From Planctomycetota bacterium (GTDB lineage: Bacteria; Planctomycetota; SZUA-567), in assembly GCA_020060765.1 (NCBI GenBank), contig JAGUZQ010000069.1:1-64000 (forward strand): a stretch of 64,000 bases of DNA, read 5' to 3'. Positions 28,481-39,064 of this stretch are shown here, in pieces. The notes under the pieces were generated by a model. The model was not told the DNA's origin. It saw nothing but the letters and a program-made list of their open reading frames with translations, and made no database searches. The translations under genes and the position numbers were made by a program. Position 1 is the first letter of the stretch. Every line of letters starts with the position of its first letter.

Positions 28481-28580
28481 GTCTGTTCTCCGTATCAGCC
28501 ATTCTCGCCGACGCCATCGGTGACGCCGGAAGAGAGATTAACGCACGAATAGCTACTGTCAAGGAGAAAAGCGCGCCCTG

Positions 28581-31070
28581 TCATTCCCTCCAAGTGTCGA
28601 ACAGACTCGTCGCCTTCAGCGCCCGGCTGAACTCGCCGAGGCTCATCTTTTTTTCAGGCCTGACAGTTACTGTCCTGGTGTCTCCGGCAAAGAGGTGAAA
28701 GAAACTGTCGCTACACTTGAGCGCGGTGCCGTCCATGGACAGCCAGACCCACAATGCCGGGTATCTGCCCGCCAGCGTGACGTCGAACGCGCCGTCTTTT
28801 CCTGCCTTCACTTTTGTCTTGATTTTCGGATCGCGCAGGGACAAGTGTTTGGGGCGGCGGAAAAACGCCGTATTTTCGGCGATAATCTCGTCACCGCCCT
28901 TGAAGGCCGCCCGAAAAATGACATTGTGCGCGCCGGCTTTTTCCACCTCTTTCGCCAGCGAAAAACGCTTCCCGAGATGAACGCCGACCAACGTGCTGGC
29001 GCGGGGCTTGGCCTCAGCGGCCAGCGTGCCGCAAGCCAGGTTTTTCCCGGAAGTGTCCAGCAGTTCCCATTCGATCGTACCCTTCAGCGGCAGCGCGTGA
29101 TCGTTGGTGAGATGGAATTCGATTTCGTATTTTTCCATATCCTCCACCAACGACAGCAGCACCGGCGCGAAAAAACGTTGCGCCATGAAATGCAACGCCT
29201 TCCACCTGCCGTAATAGTCGAGCGACGACCAGCTGGGCGCCTGCCAGGTGTCGTTGAGCTGCCAGTAAACCGTGCCCATCCCTCGCGGCATTGAACGCCG
29301 CCAATGCTCGACCGCATACTTGATCGCCAGCCCCTGGAGAATCTGCGACAACCAGGCCGTGTTTTCAAACCCCGTCGGCAGGCGGAACCAGTCCAGCAGG
29401 TATTTCATAATGCAAGCGTTGCCCACACCGGAACGCTGGCGGTATTCCATCATGCGGCTGGTGAGGTTTTCGTCTTCCGGCAGGATCACGTCTTTCAGCG
29501 TCGCCGGTTCGGGCAGGCTCTGGAAGCCAAATTCGCTGTTGAAGCGGTGAGCGCAGGTGCGGTACCACTCGAACGGCTCCAACCCGTGCCAGACTTTCCA
29601 CAGGTGCGCGTCGCCGCTTTCAGGATTGTTCGCGTCGAAAGGGTCGCCGGTGGGGTTGTGCGGACTGCCGGCGATAAAGTCTCGTTCCGGGTCAAGCCGC
29701 TTCACCACCCCGCCCAGCGTGTCGCGGAAAAAGCGCAGATAATCTTTACGCGCCATCGTCCGAGCAGTCCAGGTTTTCCCGACCAGCCCCTGCTCCAGTT
29801 CGTTATTGCCACACCAGAGCGCCAGACAGGCGTGGTGGCGCAAGGCTTTGACATTATCCTCCGCCTCGGCCACGGCGTTGGCCACGAAGGCTTTATCCAA
29901 CACCGGATAGGTCGAACAGGCGTACATGAAATCCTGCCACACACACAGGCCCAGTTCGTCGCACCTGTCGTAGAAATGGGGAGATTCGTAGATTCCACCG
30001 CCCCAGACGCGGAGTACATTCATGTGCGCGGCAGCGGCGCTTTCCAGCAGATCGTCGTAACGTTCCGGCGTCATCCGCGCCAACACCGCGTCGCCGGGAA
30101 TCCAGTTGGCTCCCTTGGCGAAAAAAGGCACGCCGTTAGCGGCAAACTGGAAACTCTGCCCCCACTTGTCGTTTTTCCGCTCCAGGCGCAAGGTGCGCAG
30201 ACCGATCCGTTTTTCCCACACGTCCAGCAACTCGCCGTCTTCGTCCAGCAGTTCCACGCAGATATCGTAAAGCGGTTGCGCGCCCATGCCGTTAGGCCAC
30301 CACAATTCCGGTTTTGCCACTACCAGTTCCACCCCTGCCCTGCCCTCGCGCAGCGACGCCTCCCCTTCCGCTACCGTTTTGCCGTCCTTGCTCAAGGCAA
30401 CCGCCACCGACAGTTTGGGCTTGCCGATTTTTTCCGTGGAAAGATTGACCTTCAGGGTTACGCGCCCGGATTTGTGCTGCTGCAGAATCTGCACCTCAGC
30501 GAGCCGCGCGCGCCGGAACGCTATCAGCTCCAGCGACCGCCAGATACCGCAGGTGGGCAGACTCGCACCCCAGTCCCAGCCGTAATTGCATTGCTGCTTG
30601 CGCAGATGATAGATGCTTGGTTCAGCTTTCATCTGAACCCACTGCGGCAGCTTGCTCTTTTTTTCCGCGGCGCGGGTGGCGTTGACCGGAGAGTCGAACA
30701 TGATTTCGATTTTATTTTCCCCGAAGCGAAGATGTTTTTTCACCTCGAAATAATACTGGCGAAACATGTTGTCAGTCGCGGCCACTTTCTTGCCATTCAG
30801 TTTTATCGTGGCGAGAGTGTCCAGCCCCGCGCAACTAAGCAGAATTTTCTCCTGTTCCAGAAAATCGCGTTCCAGGGAAAATTTCCGACTATAGACCCAG
30901 TCGCTTTCGCCGATCCATTTCAGTCCGGCTTCGTTGTCGCGGTAAAAGGGATCGGGAATTTTGTTTGCGCTTAACAGGTCGGTGTGAATACTCCCCGGCA
31001 CAGTCGCCGCCAATTCACGCATGCCAGCCCCCCGCGCCACCCATTCCCCGTCCAGCGATAGTTTCAACAT
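28581..31070 (-). CDS. Beta-mannosidase-like glycoside hydrolase family 2
   Basis: About 829 residues, normal for GH2 beta-mannosidases, which cleave terminal beta-mannose from manno-oligosaccharides. The catalytic acid/base Glu is in LWCGNNE (about 426-432) and the nucleophile Glu in RFNSEFGFQSLP (about 516-527). The N-terminal sugar-binding domain begins LKLSLDGEW. I chose the ATG at 31070 because GAGG lies 7 nt upstream; the open frame goes back 36 codons. No signal peptide, so it acts on imported oligosaccharides. Confidence 0.88.
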   Translation of the reverse strand: MLKLSLDGEWVARGAGMRELAATVPGSIHTDLLSANKIPDPFYRDNEAGLKWIGESDWVYSRKFSLERDFLEQEKILLSCAGLDTLATIKLNGKKVAATDNMFRQYYFEVKKHLRFGENKIEIMFDSPVNATRAAEKKSKLPQWVQMKAEPSIYHLRKQQCNYGWDWGASLPTCGIWRSLELIAFRRARLAEVQILQQHKSGRVTLKVNLSTEKIGKPKLSVAVALSKDGKTVAEGEASLREGRAGVELVVAKPELWWPNGMGAQPLYDICVELLDEDGELLDVWEKRIGLRTLRLERKNDKWGQSFQFAANGVPFFAKGANWIPGDAVLARMTPERYDDLLESAAAAHMNVLRVWGGGIYESPHFYDRCDELGLCVWQDFMYACSTYPVLDKAFVANAVAEAEDNVKALRHHACLALWCGNNELEQGLVGKTWTARTMARKDYLRFFRDTLGGVVKRLDPERDFIAGSPHNPTGDPFDANNPESGDAHLWKVWHGLEPFEWYRTCAHRFNSEFGFQSLPEPATLKDVILPEDENLTSRMMEYRQRSGVGNACIMKYLLDWFRLPTGFENTAWLSQILQGLAIKYAVEHWRRSMPRGMGTVYWQLNDTWQAPSWSSLDYYGRWKALHFMAQRFFAPVLLSLVEDMEKYEIEFHLTNDHALPLKGTIEWELLDTSGKNLACGTLAAEAKPRASTLVGVHLGKRFSLAKEVEKAGAHNVIFRAAFKGGDEIIAENTAFFRRPKHLSLRDPKIKTKVKAGKDGAFDVTLAGRYPALWVWLSMDGTALKCSDSFFHLFAGDTRTVTVRPEKKMSLGEFSRALKATSLFDTWRE

Positions 31071-31297
31071 CTTCATCCCTCTTTCTGAAATTAAATTACA
31101 TTTCTCCACCGACAGAACCAGCGGCCTCTGTCTTGCTTTCCGCAACGATTGTTGTAGGATACCGCAATATAATAGCACCCGTCAAGCTTCACAGATTGAA
31201 TTCTATTTTGATTGTAACGTTTAAAGCAGTATGGTAGGATAACTATTAAATAAATTACTTTTCCTCCGAAATCTTGGCCGTATAGAGGGGTTGCGTT

Positions 31298-34200
31298 GTG
31301 ACTACACAAAACAGCGGCGTGCATCATCTCCCCCGGGTGATAGAGATAGACCGTGACAAGTGCGTAAATTGCCACCAATGTATCGCTACCTGTCCCGTAA
31401 AGGGAGCCAACAACGGCAGCGGCGACACAATTGAATTAAATCCCGATCTCTGCATCGGGTGCGGCGAATGTATCAAGATCTGCACCCATAATGCGCGCAT
31501 CATCGTCGACGACTTTCCCGAAGCCATGTCTGCCCTGCACCGGAAAGACCCGGTTATCGCCTTTGTCGCTCCCAGCGTGGCAGCGAACTTCCCCGGCAAT
31601 TACCTGAACCTGAATGGCTGGCTGCGGTCGCTGGGAGTGGCGGCAGTCTTTGACGTCAGCTTCGGCGCGGAGTTGACCGTAAAGTCCTACCTGGAGCATA
31701 TCCGCACCCACCAGCCGCGACTGGTAATCGCCCAGCCGTGCCCGGCTATCGTAACCTATATCGAACTTTACCATCCGGAACTGCTGCCCTTCCTGGCGCC
31801 AGTGGACAGCCCCATGCTGCACGCGCTGAAGATGGTGCGGAAGTTCTATCCCCAATACGCCGGACACAAAACGCTGATGGTTTCCCCCTGCATTGCCAAA
31901 AAGCGCGAATTCGTCGCCACCGGCCTGGGCGATTATAATGTCACCATGGCCAGCCTCTCCCAGCATCTGGAACAGGCATCCATCGATCTGTCCGATTTTC
32001 CGGCATTGGATTTCGACAACGACCCGGCAGAACGGGCGGTGCTGTTTTCCACGCCTGGCGGTCTGCTGGCGACGGCGGAACGGGAAATGCCTGAAATCCG
32101 CCAGCTGACCCGAAAAATCGAAGGGCCTCATTCGATCTACCACTATCTGAAAAATCTGAGCAAGCAATTTGAGCATGGCAACCATCCGCTGCTGATCGAT
32201 TGCCTGAACTGCGAACTGGGCTGCAACGGCGGCACCGGCACCCTGCGCCAGCAATCCGCGCCCGACGAGCTTGAACACGAAGTCACCCGGCGCTGGCGCG
32301 ACCCCAAGAATCTTGACCAGACGATTCCGCCCGAAACACATGATCGCCTGCGGGAAACAATGGACAAGCACTGGCAGGAAGGCCTGTATACGCGAACCTA
32401 CACCGATCTTTCGGCCAACAAACAGATCATGTTCAAGACTCCCGGCGAGACCCAGTTGCAGGAAATTTTCCACTTCATGCACAAGTATTCCGAGGCTGAT
32501 ATCAAGAACTGTTCCAGTTGCGGTTACAATAGCTGCAAGGAAATGGCTCGCGCCATCCACAACGGGCTCAACCGCAAGGAAAACTGCCACTTTTACATGC
32601 ACTACCAGATACAGGAATACAGCGAACACCTGGAGGATCAGGTCAATGATCGCACCGCCAGACTTGAGGAGGCCAAGAACGAGGCCGTGGCCGCCACCCG
32701 CGCCAAGTCTGAATTCCTGGCCAACATGAGCCACGAAATCCGCACCCCGATGAACGCCATCATCGGCTTTGCCGGGCTGGCTCTGAAAACCGACATGGAT
32801 TCCCAGCAACGCAAGTACGTGGAACGGATCAACGAATCATCCCAGGTGCTGCTGCGGCTGATCAACGACATTCTCGACTTCTCCAAGATCGAGGCCGGCA
32901 AGCTGGTGATCGAAACCGTGGACTTCCACCTTCAGCGCAACATCGAGCATCTGGTCGACACCTTCGGGCAGAAAACCATGGAGAAAGGCATCTCCCTGAA
33001 CGTGCACAAGGATCCAGATGTGCCTAATCTGCTGCGGGGCGATCCGCTGCGCCTCAAACAGATTCTGCTTAACCTCACCAGCAATGCCGTGAAGTTTACC
33101 GAACAGGGCGAAGTTTCGGTGCGCGTAAGCTGTCAGCGCCGCGACGCTGATCAGGTGCTTTTGAAGTTCGCTGTAGCCGACACCGGCCTGGGGATTCCGC
33201 CTGATAAAATCAACCAGTTGTTCGAGGCCTTCACCCAGGTTGACGGCTCCACCACCCGCAAGTATGGCGGCACCGGTCTGGGACTGACGATAACCCGGCA
33301 ACTGGTGCGACTGATGAACGGAGAGGTTACCGTTACCAGCCAGCTGGGCAAGGGCAGCGTCTTCACCGTCATCCTGCCCTTCCAACTGCAGCAAGACCAG
33401 GAAGAGGCCGAGCCGTTGAAGATTCCTGAATTGCGGGTGCTGGTCGTGGATGACAACTGGAACGACCTGCTGTTTATCCGCGAAATCCTGTCCGGCATGG
33501 GCGTGCGGGTGGAGGCGGTCACTTCCGGCGAGGAAGCTCTTACTAAACTGCGCGACCAGGCGGCGGCTGGTTATCCTTTCCACTTGGCGCTGCTGGACGT
33601 ATACATGCCCCGGCAGGACGGCATTGAAATCACCCGCCTGATCCGGCTGGATCCGGCTCTGGCCGAACTGCGCGTGATTCTGGTCACGGCCTTCGACCGC
33701 GACTCCGTGATTCAAAGCGGCCAACAGGCCGGCGCCGCCGCGCTGCTGGCCAAGCCGGTCAAGCAGTCGGAACTTTTCGACCTCATCATGAACCTCTTCC
33801 GCCACAACCTCCGGCAAGACCAGTCGCGTGAGGTCGAAACCGCTGCGGTTCCGCGTCGATTAAACGGGGTAAAGCTGCTTCTGGCCGAGGACAATCCCAT
33901 CAACCAGGAAGTCGCCACCGAAATTTTACGCGGCTTTGGCGCGGAAGTTAACATCGCCTCTAACGGCTCCGAGGCTGTGAAATTGGTAACCACCGGCGAT
34001 TACCAGGTGGTGCTGATGGATGTGCAGATGCCGGTGATGGACGGATTCGAAGCCACCAAGGCCATCCGCCGCGACTCCCGCTTCGCGTCCCTGCCAATCA
34101 TCGCCATGACCGCCAACGCCATGAAGGAGGATCGCGAGCGTTGCCTGTCAGCCGGTATGAACGATTATGTCGCTAAACCCATCGATCCTGATCTGCTGCT

Positions 34201-34903
34201 GCAGGCGCTGTGCCGCCATGTCGACACGCAGTCAGGCGAGACGACGGAAAAACCGTCGGTCGCAGCAGCCGCACCTACTTCCGTTCCTCCGCGTAAACTC
34301 GCCGGATTCGATCTGCAAACCGGCCTGGCGCGCATGGGTGGCAACTGGCCGCTTTACCTGAAGCTGTTGAAACAGTTCGAACTCAGCAATCGGGATCTTG
34401 TCACCGCCATCCGCCAAAGCCTGGCGGATAATCAGCCCGAGGTTGCCGTCCGCCTGGCTCACACGCTGAAAGGAACGGCTGGCAATCTCGCCGCCACGCG
34501 CCTGCCGCAGGTGGCGGCTGATCTGGAAAAAGCCCTGGATTGCGGAAGCGCCGGGGAGAAACTTGAATCCCTGCTGGTTGCGGTGGCGGAGGAACTGGCT
34601 GTAACCCAGGGCGCCATTGCGGGTTTTCAACCAACCGAGACACCGCCTTCCGCTGCGGTTCCGGCCACACCGCTAGGCGAAACGGAAAACTCCGCCTTGC
34701 GACAGGATCTGGAGCAACTGGCCACTCTGATATCGCAAAGCAACTTCAAGGCTCAGGAGGAGTGCGAAAAACTGGGCGCGGTCTGGCCTGCCGCAGGGGA
34801 GCATCAGGAGTACCAGGCCATGGCACAGAAAATGGCCAGATTCGATTTCGCCGGAGCGCTTCAGGACTTGAAAGCACTCCGCGCCAGCCTTGGCCTGGAA
34901 TAG
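31298..34903 (+). CDS. [FeFe]-hydrogenase-like sensor fused to hybrid histidine kinase
   Basis: 1201 residues. Two 4Fe-4S ferredoxin motifs (Cys 22/25/28/32 and 52/55/58/62) precede an iron hydrogenase domain. Its H-cluster loops are QPCPA (about 147), SPCIAKKRE (about 196) and CLNCELGC (about 302). The second Cys of the catalytic TSCCP motif is missing, as in sensory-type enzymes. [10 protein letters not shown] iron-sulfur domain follows (about 405), then HisKA (SHEIRTPMN, about 477), HATPase_c, two receivers (LLDVYMP and LMDVQMP) and an Hpt domain ([11 protein letters not shown], about 1051). It probably senses H2 or redox state. No hydrogenase maturation genes are in the window. The next gene starts 21 nt downstream. 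Confidence 0.87.
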   Translation: MTTQNSGVHHLPRVIEIDRDKCVNCHQCIATCPVKGANNGSGDTIELNPDLCIGCGECIKICTHNARIIVDDFPEAMSALHRKDPVIAFVAPSVAANFPGNYLNLNGWLRSLGVAAVFDVSFGAELTVKSYLEHIRTHQPRLVIAQPCPAIVTYIELYHPELLPFLAPVDSPMLHALKMVRKFYPQYAGHKTLMVSPCIAKKREFVATGLGDYNVTMASLSQHLEQASIDLSDFPALDFDNDPAERAVLFSTPGGLLATAEREMPEIRQLTRKIEGPHSIYHYLKNLSKQFEHGNHPLLIDCLNCELGCNGGTGTLRQQSAPDELEHEVTRRWRDPKNLDQTIPPETHDRLRETMDKHWQEGLYTRTYTDLSANKQIMFKTPGETQLQEIFHFMHKYSEADIKNCSSCGYNSCKEMARAIHNGLNRKENCHFYMHYQIQEYSEHLEDQVNDRTARLEEAKNEAVAATRAKSEFLANMSHEIRTPMNAIIGFAGLALKTDMDSQQRKYVERINESSQVLLRLINDILDFSKIEAGKLVIETVDFHLQRNIEHLVDTFGQKTMEKGISLNVHKDPDVPNLLRGDPLRLKQILLNLTSNAVKFTEQGEVSVRVSCQRRDADQVLLKFAVADTGLGIPPDKINQLFEAFTQVDGSTTRKYGGTGLGLTITRQLVRLMNGEVTVTSQLGKGSVFTVILPFQLQQDQEEAEPLKIPELRVLVVDDNWNDLLFIREILSGMGVRVEAVTSGEEALTKLRDQAAAGYPFHLALLDVYMPRQDGIEITRLIRLDPALAELRVILVTAFDRDSVIQSGQQAGAAALLAKPVKQSELFDLIMNLFRHNLRQDQSREVETAAVPRRLNGVKLLLAEDNPINQEVATEILRGFGAEVNIASNGSEAVKLVTTGDYQVVLMDVQMPVMDGFEATKAIRRDSRFASLPIIAMTANAMKEDRERCLSAGMNDYVAKPIDPDLLLQALCRHVDTQSGETTEKPSVAAAAPTSVPPRKLAGFDLQTGLARMGGNWPLYLKLLKQFELSNRDLVTAIRQSLADNQPEVAVRLAHTLKGTAGNLAATRLPQVAADLEKALDCGSAGEKLESLLVAVAEELAVTQGAIAGFQPTETPPSAAVPATPLGETENSALRQDLEQLATLISQSNFKAQEECEKLGAVWPAAGEHQEYQAMAQKMARFDFAGALQDLKALRASLGLE

Positions 34904-34924
34904 CCCTTGCAAAGGTAACAGCAG

Positions 34925-36361
34925 ATGATTGTACCCCAATACCGACCGACCGTGCTGATCGTCGACGACGAACCGACCAATCTCAGCATTATGGCGCAGA
35001 CGCTTAAGGACAGCTACAACCTCCTAATCGCCACCAACGGCGCCGACGCCTTGCAGAGGGCGACCGCCGACCCCCAGCCGGAAGTCATCCTGCTGGACGT
35101 GATCATGCCCAACATGAACGGCTTCGAGGTTTGCCGGAAATTGAAGGCCGACGAACGCACCCAGAGCATCCCCGTGATCTTCACCACCGCGATGTGCGAC
35201 TCCGTCCACGAACGGCGCGGACTCGAAGCCGGAGCGGTGGACTACATCATGAAACCGTTCAACCCGACCATCCTGCGGGAACGGATCAAGCGCCTGTTTG
35301 AAAGCCAGGAGGATTTCGTACGCAAGCCCAACCTCCTGATCGTGGACGACGTGCCGCTCAATCTGGAAATCGTGGCCAATATCCTGAAAGGCCAGGACTG
35401 GAATCTTTACCTGGCCACCAGCGGCGAGCAGGCGCTGGAAAAAACCCGGCAAATGCTGTTCGACCTGGTGTTGCTTGACGTCATGATGCCTGGCCTGGAC
35501 GGCCTGGAAGTCTGCCGCAGACTCAAATCCTCGCCCTCCACCCGCGATATTCCCGTCATCATGCTGACAGCAAAGACCGACCCCGAGAGCGTCATCCAGG
35601 GCTTTGACGCCGGGGCTCAGGATTATGTCGCCAAGCCATTCAACGACCGGGAACTGCTGGCGCGGGTGCGGATTCACCTTGATCTGCGGCAGAAAAGCGA
35701 GCAAATAAAGCGGGAGAAGGAAAAGTCGGAGCGCCTGCTGCTGAACGTCCTCCCCCGCAAGGTGGCTCAGGATCTGCGCGAATCCGGCCGGACCGAGGTG
35801 GAGGAATACGAGGACGTCACGGTCATGTTCGCCGACATCGTCGGCTTCACGCGCCAGGTCGCCGGCCTCCCGCCGCGGCTGGTCATCAACGAACTGAACG
35901 AAATATTCACCGCCTTCGACGAAATCGCCACCGCCAACGATTGCGAGCGGATCAAGACCATAGGCGACGCTTATCTGGCGGTTTGCGGCATGCCCGAGCC
36001 CAATCCCCGCCATGCCGAAGCCATGCTGCGCACCGCGCTGGAGTTGCGCGATTATCTGAAGCGGCGTAACTCCTCCCGCGAACCGGTGGTGGCTGGCGGC
36101 TGGCAGATGCGTTTCGGCCTACACACCGGCGAAGCGGTCGGCGGCGTGGTCGGGATCAAGAAATACATCTACGATATTTTCGGCGACGCGATCAACACCG
36201 CCGCGCGGGTGGAAAGCCACTGCCGCCCGATGGAAATCAATGTCTCGGCCGCCACCCGGGGTCGCGCGCCGACGAATTTCCGGTTTCAGGAACGCGAACC
36301 CATCGAAGTAAAAAGCAAGGGACTGCTGCCCATGTTCTATTTCGAAGGCATCAACGCATAA
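34925..36361 (+). CDS. Two receivers fused to a class III adenylate/guanylate cyclase
   Basis: 478 residues: receiver 1 (Asp in ILLDVIMPNMNG, near 59), receiver 2 (Asp in VLLDVMMPGLDG, near 183), a short coiled coil, and a class III cyclase domain. Metal-binding Asp is in MFADIVGFT and the second in KTIGDAYLA. The Lys of KTIGD and the Asp of YDIFGDAIN suit adenine recognition, so cAMP is the more likely product. Conserved TAARVE and GLHTGEAVGG segments are present. It is 21 nt after the hydrogenase-kinase, so phosphotransfer from that protein's Hpt to these receivers is likely. Confidence 0.87.
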   Translation: MIVPQYRPTVLIVDDEPTNLSIMAQTLKDSYNLLIATNGADALQRATADPQPEVILLDVIMPNMNGFEVCRKLKADERTQSIPVIFTTAMCDSVHERRGLEAGAVDYIMKPFNPTILRERIKRLFESQEDFVRKPNLLIVDDVPLNLEIVANILKGQDWNLYLATSGEQALEKTRQMLFDLVLLDVMMPGLDGLEVCRRLKSSPSTRDIPVIMLTAKTDPESVIQGFDAGAQDYVAKPFNDRELLARVRIHLDLRQKSEQIKREKEKSERLLLNVLPRKVAQDLRESGRTEVEEYEDVTVMFADIVGFTRQVAGLPPRLVINELNEIFTAFDEIATANDCERIKTIGDAYLAVCGMPEPNPRHAEAMLRTALELRDYLKRRNSSREPVVAGGWQMRFGLHTGEAVGGVVGIKKYIYDIFGDAINTAARVESHCRPMEINVSAATRGRAPTNFRFQEREPIEVKSKGLLPMFYFEGINA

Positions 36362-36405
36362 TATCGCTGCAAGTTAATTCCTGCTTTTCTGGCAGATTTA
36401 AAGTT

Positions 36406-36486
36406 CTCCCCCTTTCAGGGGGAGCAGAGGGGGTGAAAGGGGAATAGCACTCACCCCTCCTAACCTCCCCTGGAAGGGGAGGAACC
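36406..36486. repeat. CTCCCC/GGGGAGG palindromic element, copy 3
   Basis: About 81 bp, same layout as 16752-16831: CTCCCCCTTTCAGGGGGAGC at the left, TCACCCCTCCTAACCTCCCC and TGGAAGGGGAGGAACC at the right. It lies between two convergent genes. Confidence 0.72.
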
Positions 36487-36519
36487 AATCGGCACGAAAA
36501 TAGCTTTAATTACTATGAT

Positions 36520-37659
36520 TCAGATCTTGCGGGAAAGCCCGGCCAGGTAGGCGCGCACGGCCTGCTCGGTGGCGTCGGCCAGCAGCGCATAGCCCTGCCG
36601 CATCGCTTGTTCCAGTTTCATCGGCTCCCGGCAGATGGGAAAAACCGCGGTGATGCCGACGTCGCGAAGGCTGGACACGTCGCCGGAAATTCCTCCTGCA
36701 AAAGCGAAACAGGGAATGCCATGCGCCTTAGCGAGTTTGGCCACTCCCGCCGGAGCCTTGCCAAATGCCGTCTGCCGGTCAAGCCTGCCCTCGGCGGTCA
36801 ACACCAGGTCGGCGCCCTCCATTTTTTTATCCAGCCCCACCAGATCGAGCACCAGTTCCACTCCCGGCCTGAGTTTCGCCCCCAGAAAAGCGTGCAGACC
36901 CGCTCCCAGTCCGCCTGCCGCGCCGCCGCCGGGAAGGTCTCGCACCTCTATTCCACGGTCGCGCGAAATCACTGCCGCCAGATTCGCCAACCCCGCTTCC
37001 AGCCGCTCCACCTGTCCGGGGTCAGCGCCTTTCTGCGGAGCATAAACCCGCGCCGCGCCGTGTTCTCCCAGGAGAGGATTGTCCACATCGCAAGCGACTT
37101 CGAACAGCGTTTCTCTCACGGCGGGATTGAGGCAGGACAGATCGATCCGGTTTATCTTTTCCAAATCGCCGCCGGTGCAACCAACAGGTTCTCCGTTACT
37201 GTCCAGAAATTTCACGCCCAGCGCCGCAGCCATGCCGATGCCGCCGTCGTTGGTGGCGCTGCCGCCGATGCCGACAATGATGCGTTTCACGCCTTGCGCA
37301 AGAGCGTCCGCCAGCAGTTCGCCGGTGCCGTAGGTGGAGGTCAAGAGAGGATTGAGTTGTGCCGAGGAAAGTAGCGCCAGTCCGCTGGCGGTAGCCATCT
37401 CTATCACGGCGACGTCTGTCGTCAGGCAATAATCGGCTTCGACCGGCTCACCCAACGGGTTTCGCACCGTGACCGTGCGCATCTGGCCGTTCATGACTCC
37501 GGTCAGGATTTCAGCCAGTCCATCGCCGCCGTCAGCCACCGGTGCCTCGACGATGTGACAGACCGCTCCCAGGCGGGAAACGCCCTCGGACATGGCTCGC
37601 GCGGCTTCCGCCGCCGACAGGCTGCCTTTGAATGCGTTAGGCGCGACTACTACCTTCAT
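36520..37659 (-). CDS. Glycerate kinase (GlxK/GarK type)
   Basis: 379-residue class I glycerate kinase, ATP-dependent phosphorylation of glycerate, normally at the 2-position. Typical segments are VVVAPNAFKGSLSA (3-16), VADGGDGL (about 42-49), the GIGGSATNDGGIGM loop (about 130-143) and PGGGAAGGLGAG (about 246-257). It overlaps the ferritin-like gene by 4 nt. No glycolate or glucarate pathway genes are adjacent. Confidence 0.92.
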   Translation of the reverse strand: MKVVVAPNAFKGSLSAAEAARAMSEGVSRLGAVCHIVEAPVADGGDGLAEILTGVMNGQMRTVTVRNPLGEPVEADYCLTTDVAVIEMATASGLALLSSAQLNPLLTSTYGTGELLADALAQGVKRIIVGIGGSATNDGGIGMAAALGVKFLDSNGEPVGCTGGDLEKINRIDLSCLNPAVRETLFEVACDVDNPLLGEHGAARVYAPQKGADPGQVERLEAGLANLAAVISRDRGIEVRDLPGGGAAGGLGAGLHAFLGAKLRPGVELVLDLVGLDKKMEGADLVLTAEGRLDRQTAFGKAPAGVAKLAKAHGIPCFAFAGGISGDVSSLRDVGITAVFPICREPMKLEQAMRQGYALLADATEQAVRAYLAGLSRKI

Positions 37660-38180
37660 GCCTTCTTTTCCGCCGGCGCTTCGCTGGCGTGCGGGATGTG
37701 TTCTTCGATGCGCGCTATCTGGATGGAGATTTCATGCGCGCCCTTGTAGCGCTGCGCCCAATCCAGCAGCTTGGCGTAATGATGCTGCATGGGGCCGGGA
37801 TAAACAGGCGTGTTGGGGGAATGACTGACAATGCTGGCAGCGAGGGATTCCACCGCGAAATCTATTTCCGCATGTTCCATTCTCAGCGCCCACAGCGTAC
37901 GCTCGAAGGCGGATTCGGCGGCGAAGTCCTGAGCGCGGATATACATTTCCCGGAACGCCTCCAGCTTGATCGTAGGCAGGGATACGTCAGGCACTTCTTC
38001 CTCTTCCAGCAACATGCCCAGGAATTTGATATGCGAAAGCTCGTTAGCCAGCATCCCCAGCCAGAGCTGACGTTCGTCGCCTCGCGAATATTTCACAAAC
38101 GTTGCATAGACATCGGCTGACAGCAGTTGCGCAGAAAGCATATCAGGAAGCGCATCCTTCAATTTCATGGTATCAGACAC
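37656..38180 (-). CDS. Ferritin-like helical protein (putative)
   Basis: 174 residues, predicted all-helical. The motifs ANELSHIKFL (Glu-x-x-His, about 46-55) and LRMEHAEIDFA (about 98-108), with carboxylates in the other helices, suggest a ferritin-like or rubrerythrin-like four-helix bundle with a diiron site. Assignment is tentative because the first-helix ligand would be Asp rather than Glu. Its stop overlaps the glycerate kinase start (ATGA), so they are coupled. It could relate to oxygen or peroxide defence. Confidence 0.5.
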   Translation of the reverse strand: MSDTMKLKDALPDMLSAQLLSADVYATFVKYSRGDERQLWLGMLANELSHIKFLGMLLEEEEVPDVSLPTIKLEAFREMYIRAQDFAAESAFERTLWALRMEHAEIDFAVESLAASIVSHSPNTPVYPGPMQHHYAKLLDWAQRYKGAHEISIQIARIEEHIPHASEAPAEKKA

Positions 38181-38264
38181 CTGTCATTCCTTTCGCGGCA
38201 TGTGCCAACTATTAATATTACATTAATAATGCCATGTAAAAAGATGCTCGTCAAATTATATAAT

Positions 38265-39008
38265 TCACATTTCTGTTTCGATGTCGCCTGACCAAACCCG
38301 CGTAATCTCTCCATCAGCCTGCAACAGCAGTAATTCGCCGAATTCACCGTATCCCGCCAGCGTTCCACTCCTCGCACGTCCGTGGTGGCGCGCTATTATT
38401 TTTTCTCCCGGATTAGCCGCCAGTTTCTCCCAGGCCGGCCTGATCTTACCGAAACCGCCGTCTTCCCACTCCTCCAGCCAGCGCGGCAGACGCCCAAGTA
38501 TTATGTCCAGAAAACGGTCAGTGTCTTGTTCCTGTCCGGTTTCAAGAAAATAAGAAGTGGCTGGAGGCGTGATCTTTTCCGCAGTCTCCCGCCGCATATT
38601 GACATTTACGCCAATTCCTACCACCATGACCAAGCCGCTTTCGCCAGTCAAGCATTCAGTCAGTATCCCGGCGATTTTTCCGCCAGATGCAAAAATGTCG
38701 TTCGGCCATTTGAGTTTCACGGTCAAACCCTGCGCTTCCATTGCTTCCGCCACGCCAACCGCTGTCGCCATTGCCAGCGACGGCGTCCATTCCAGCGGCG
38801 TATCGGCGCGAAAGAGAAAAGAAAACGCCAAGTCTCTCCCGATTTCCGCTATCCACTCGCGCCCCAACCGCCCTTTTCCTGCAGTCTGCCTGCGCGCGGC
38901 AATTACAGTTCCTGACGGCAAATCCGCATCGGCGCGATACATTTCCCGCAAAAAAGTATTGGTGGAAGCTAATTCATCATGCCAGACCACGTCTTTAAAA
39001 CGCATCAC
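38265..39008 (-). CDS. birA: Biotin-[acetyl-CoA-carboxylase] ligase without DNA-binding domain
   Basis: Transfers biotin through biotinyl-5'-AMP to carboxylase carrier proteins. The 247-residue protein has STNTFL (15-20), TAGKGRLGREW (about 42-52, biotin-binding loop), KWPNDI (about 99-104), GGKIAGIL and VGIGVNVN (about 129-136), and a small C-terminal beta domain. The N-terminal helix-turn-helix of E. coli BirA is absent, so it should not be a repressor. Confidence 0.9.
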   Translation of the reverse strand: MMRFKDVVWHDELASTNTFLREMYRADADLPSGTVIAARRQTAGKGRLGREWIAEIGRDLAFSFLFRADTPLEWTPSLAMATAVGVAEAMEAQGLTVKLKWPNDIFASGGKIAGILTECLTGESGLVMVVGIGVNVNMRRETAEKITPPATSYFLETGQEQDTDRFLDIILGRLPRWLEEWEDGGFGKIRPAWEKLAANPGEKIIARHHGRARSGTLAGYGEFGELLLLQADGEITRVWSGDIETEM

Positions 39009-39064
39009 ACCTTCCCGATTGTCCCTGTTTTCTCATAATAATATAGCTATATTTGTATATCAGG

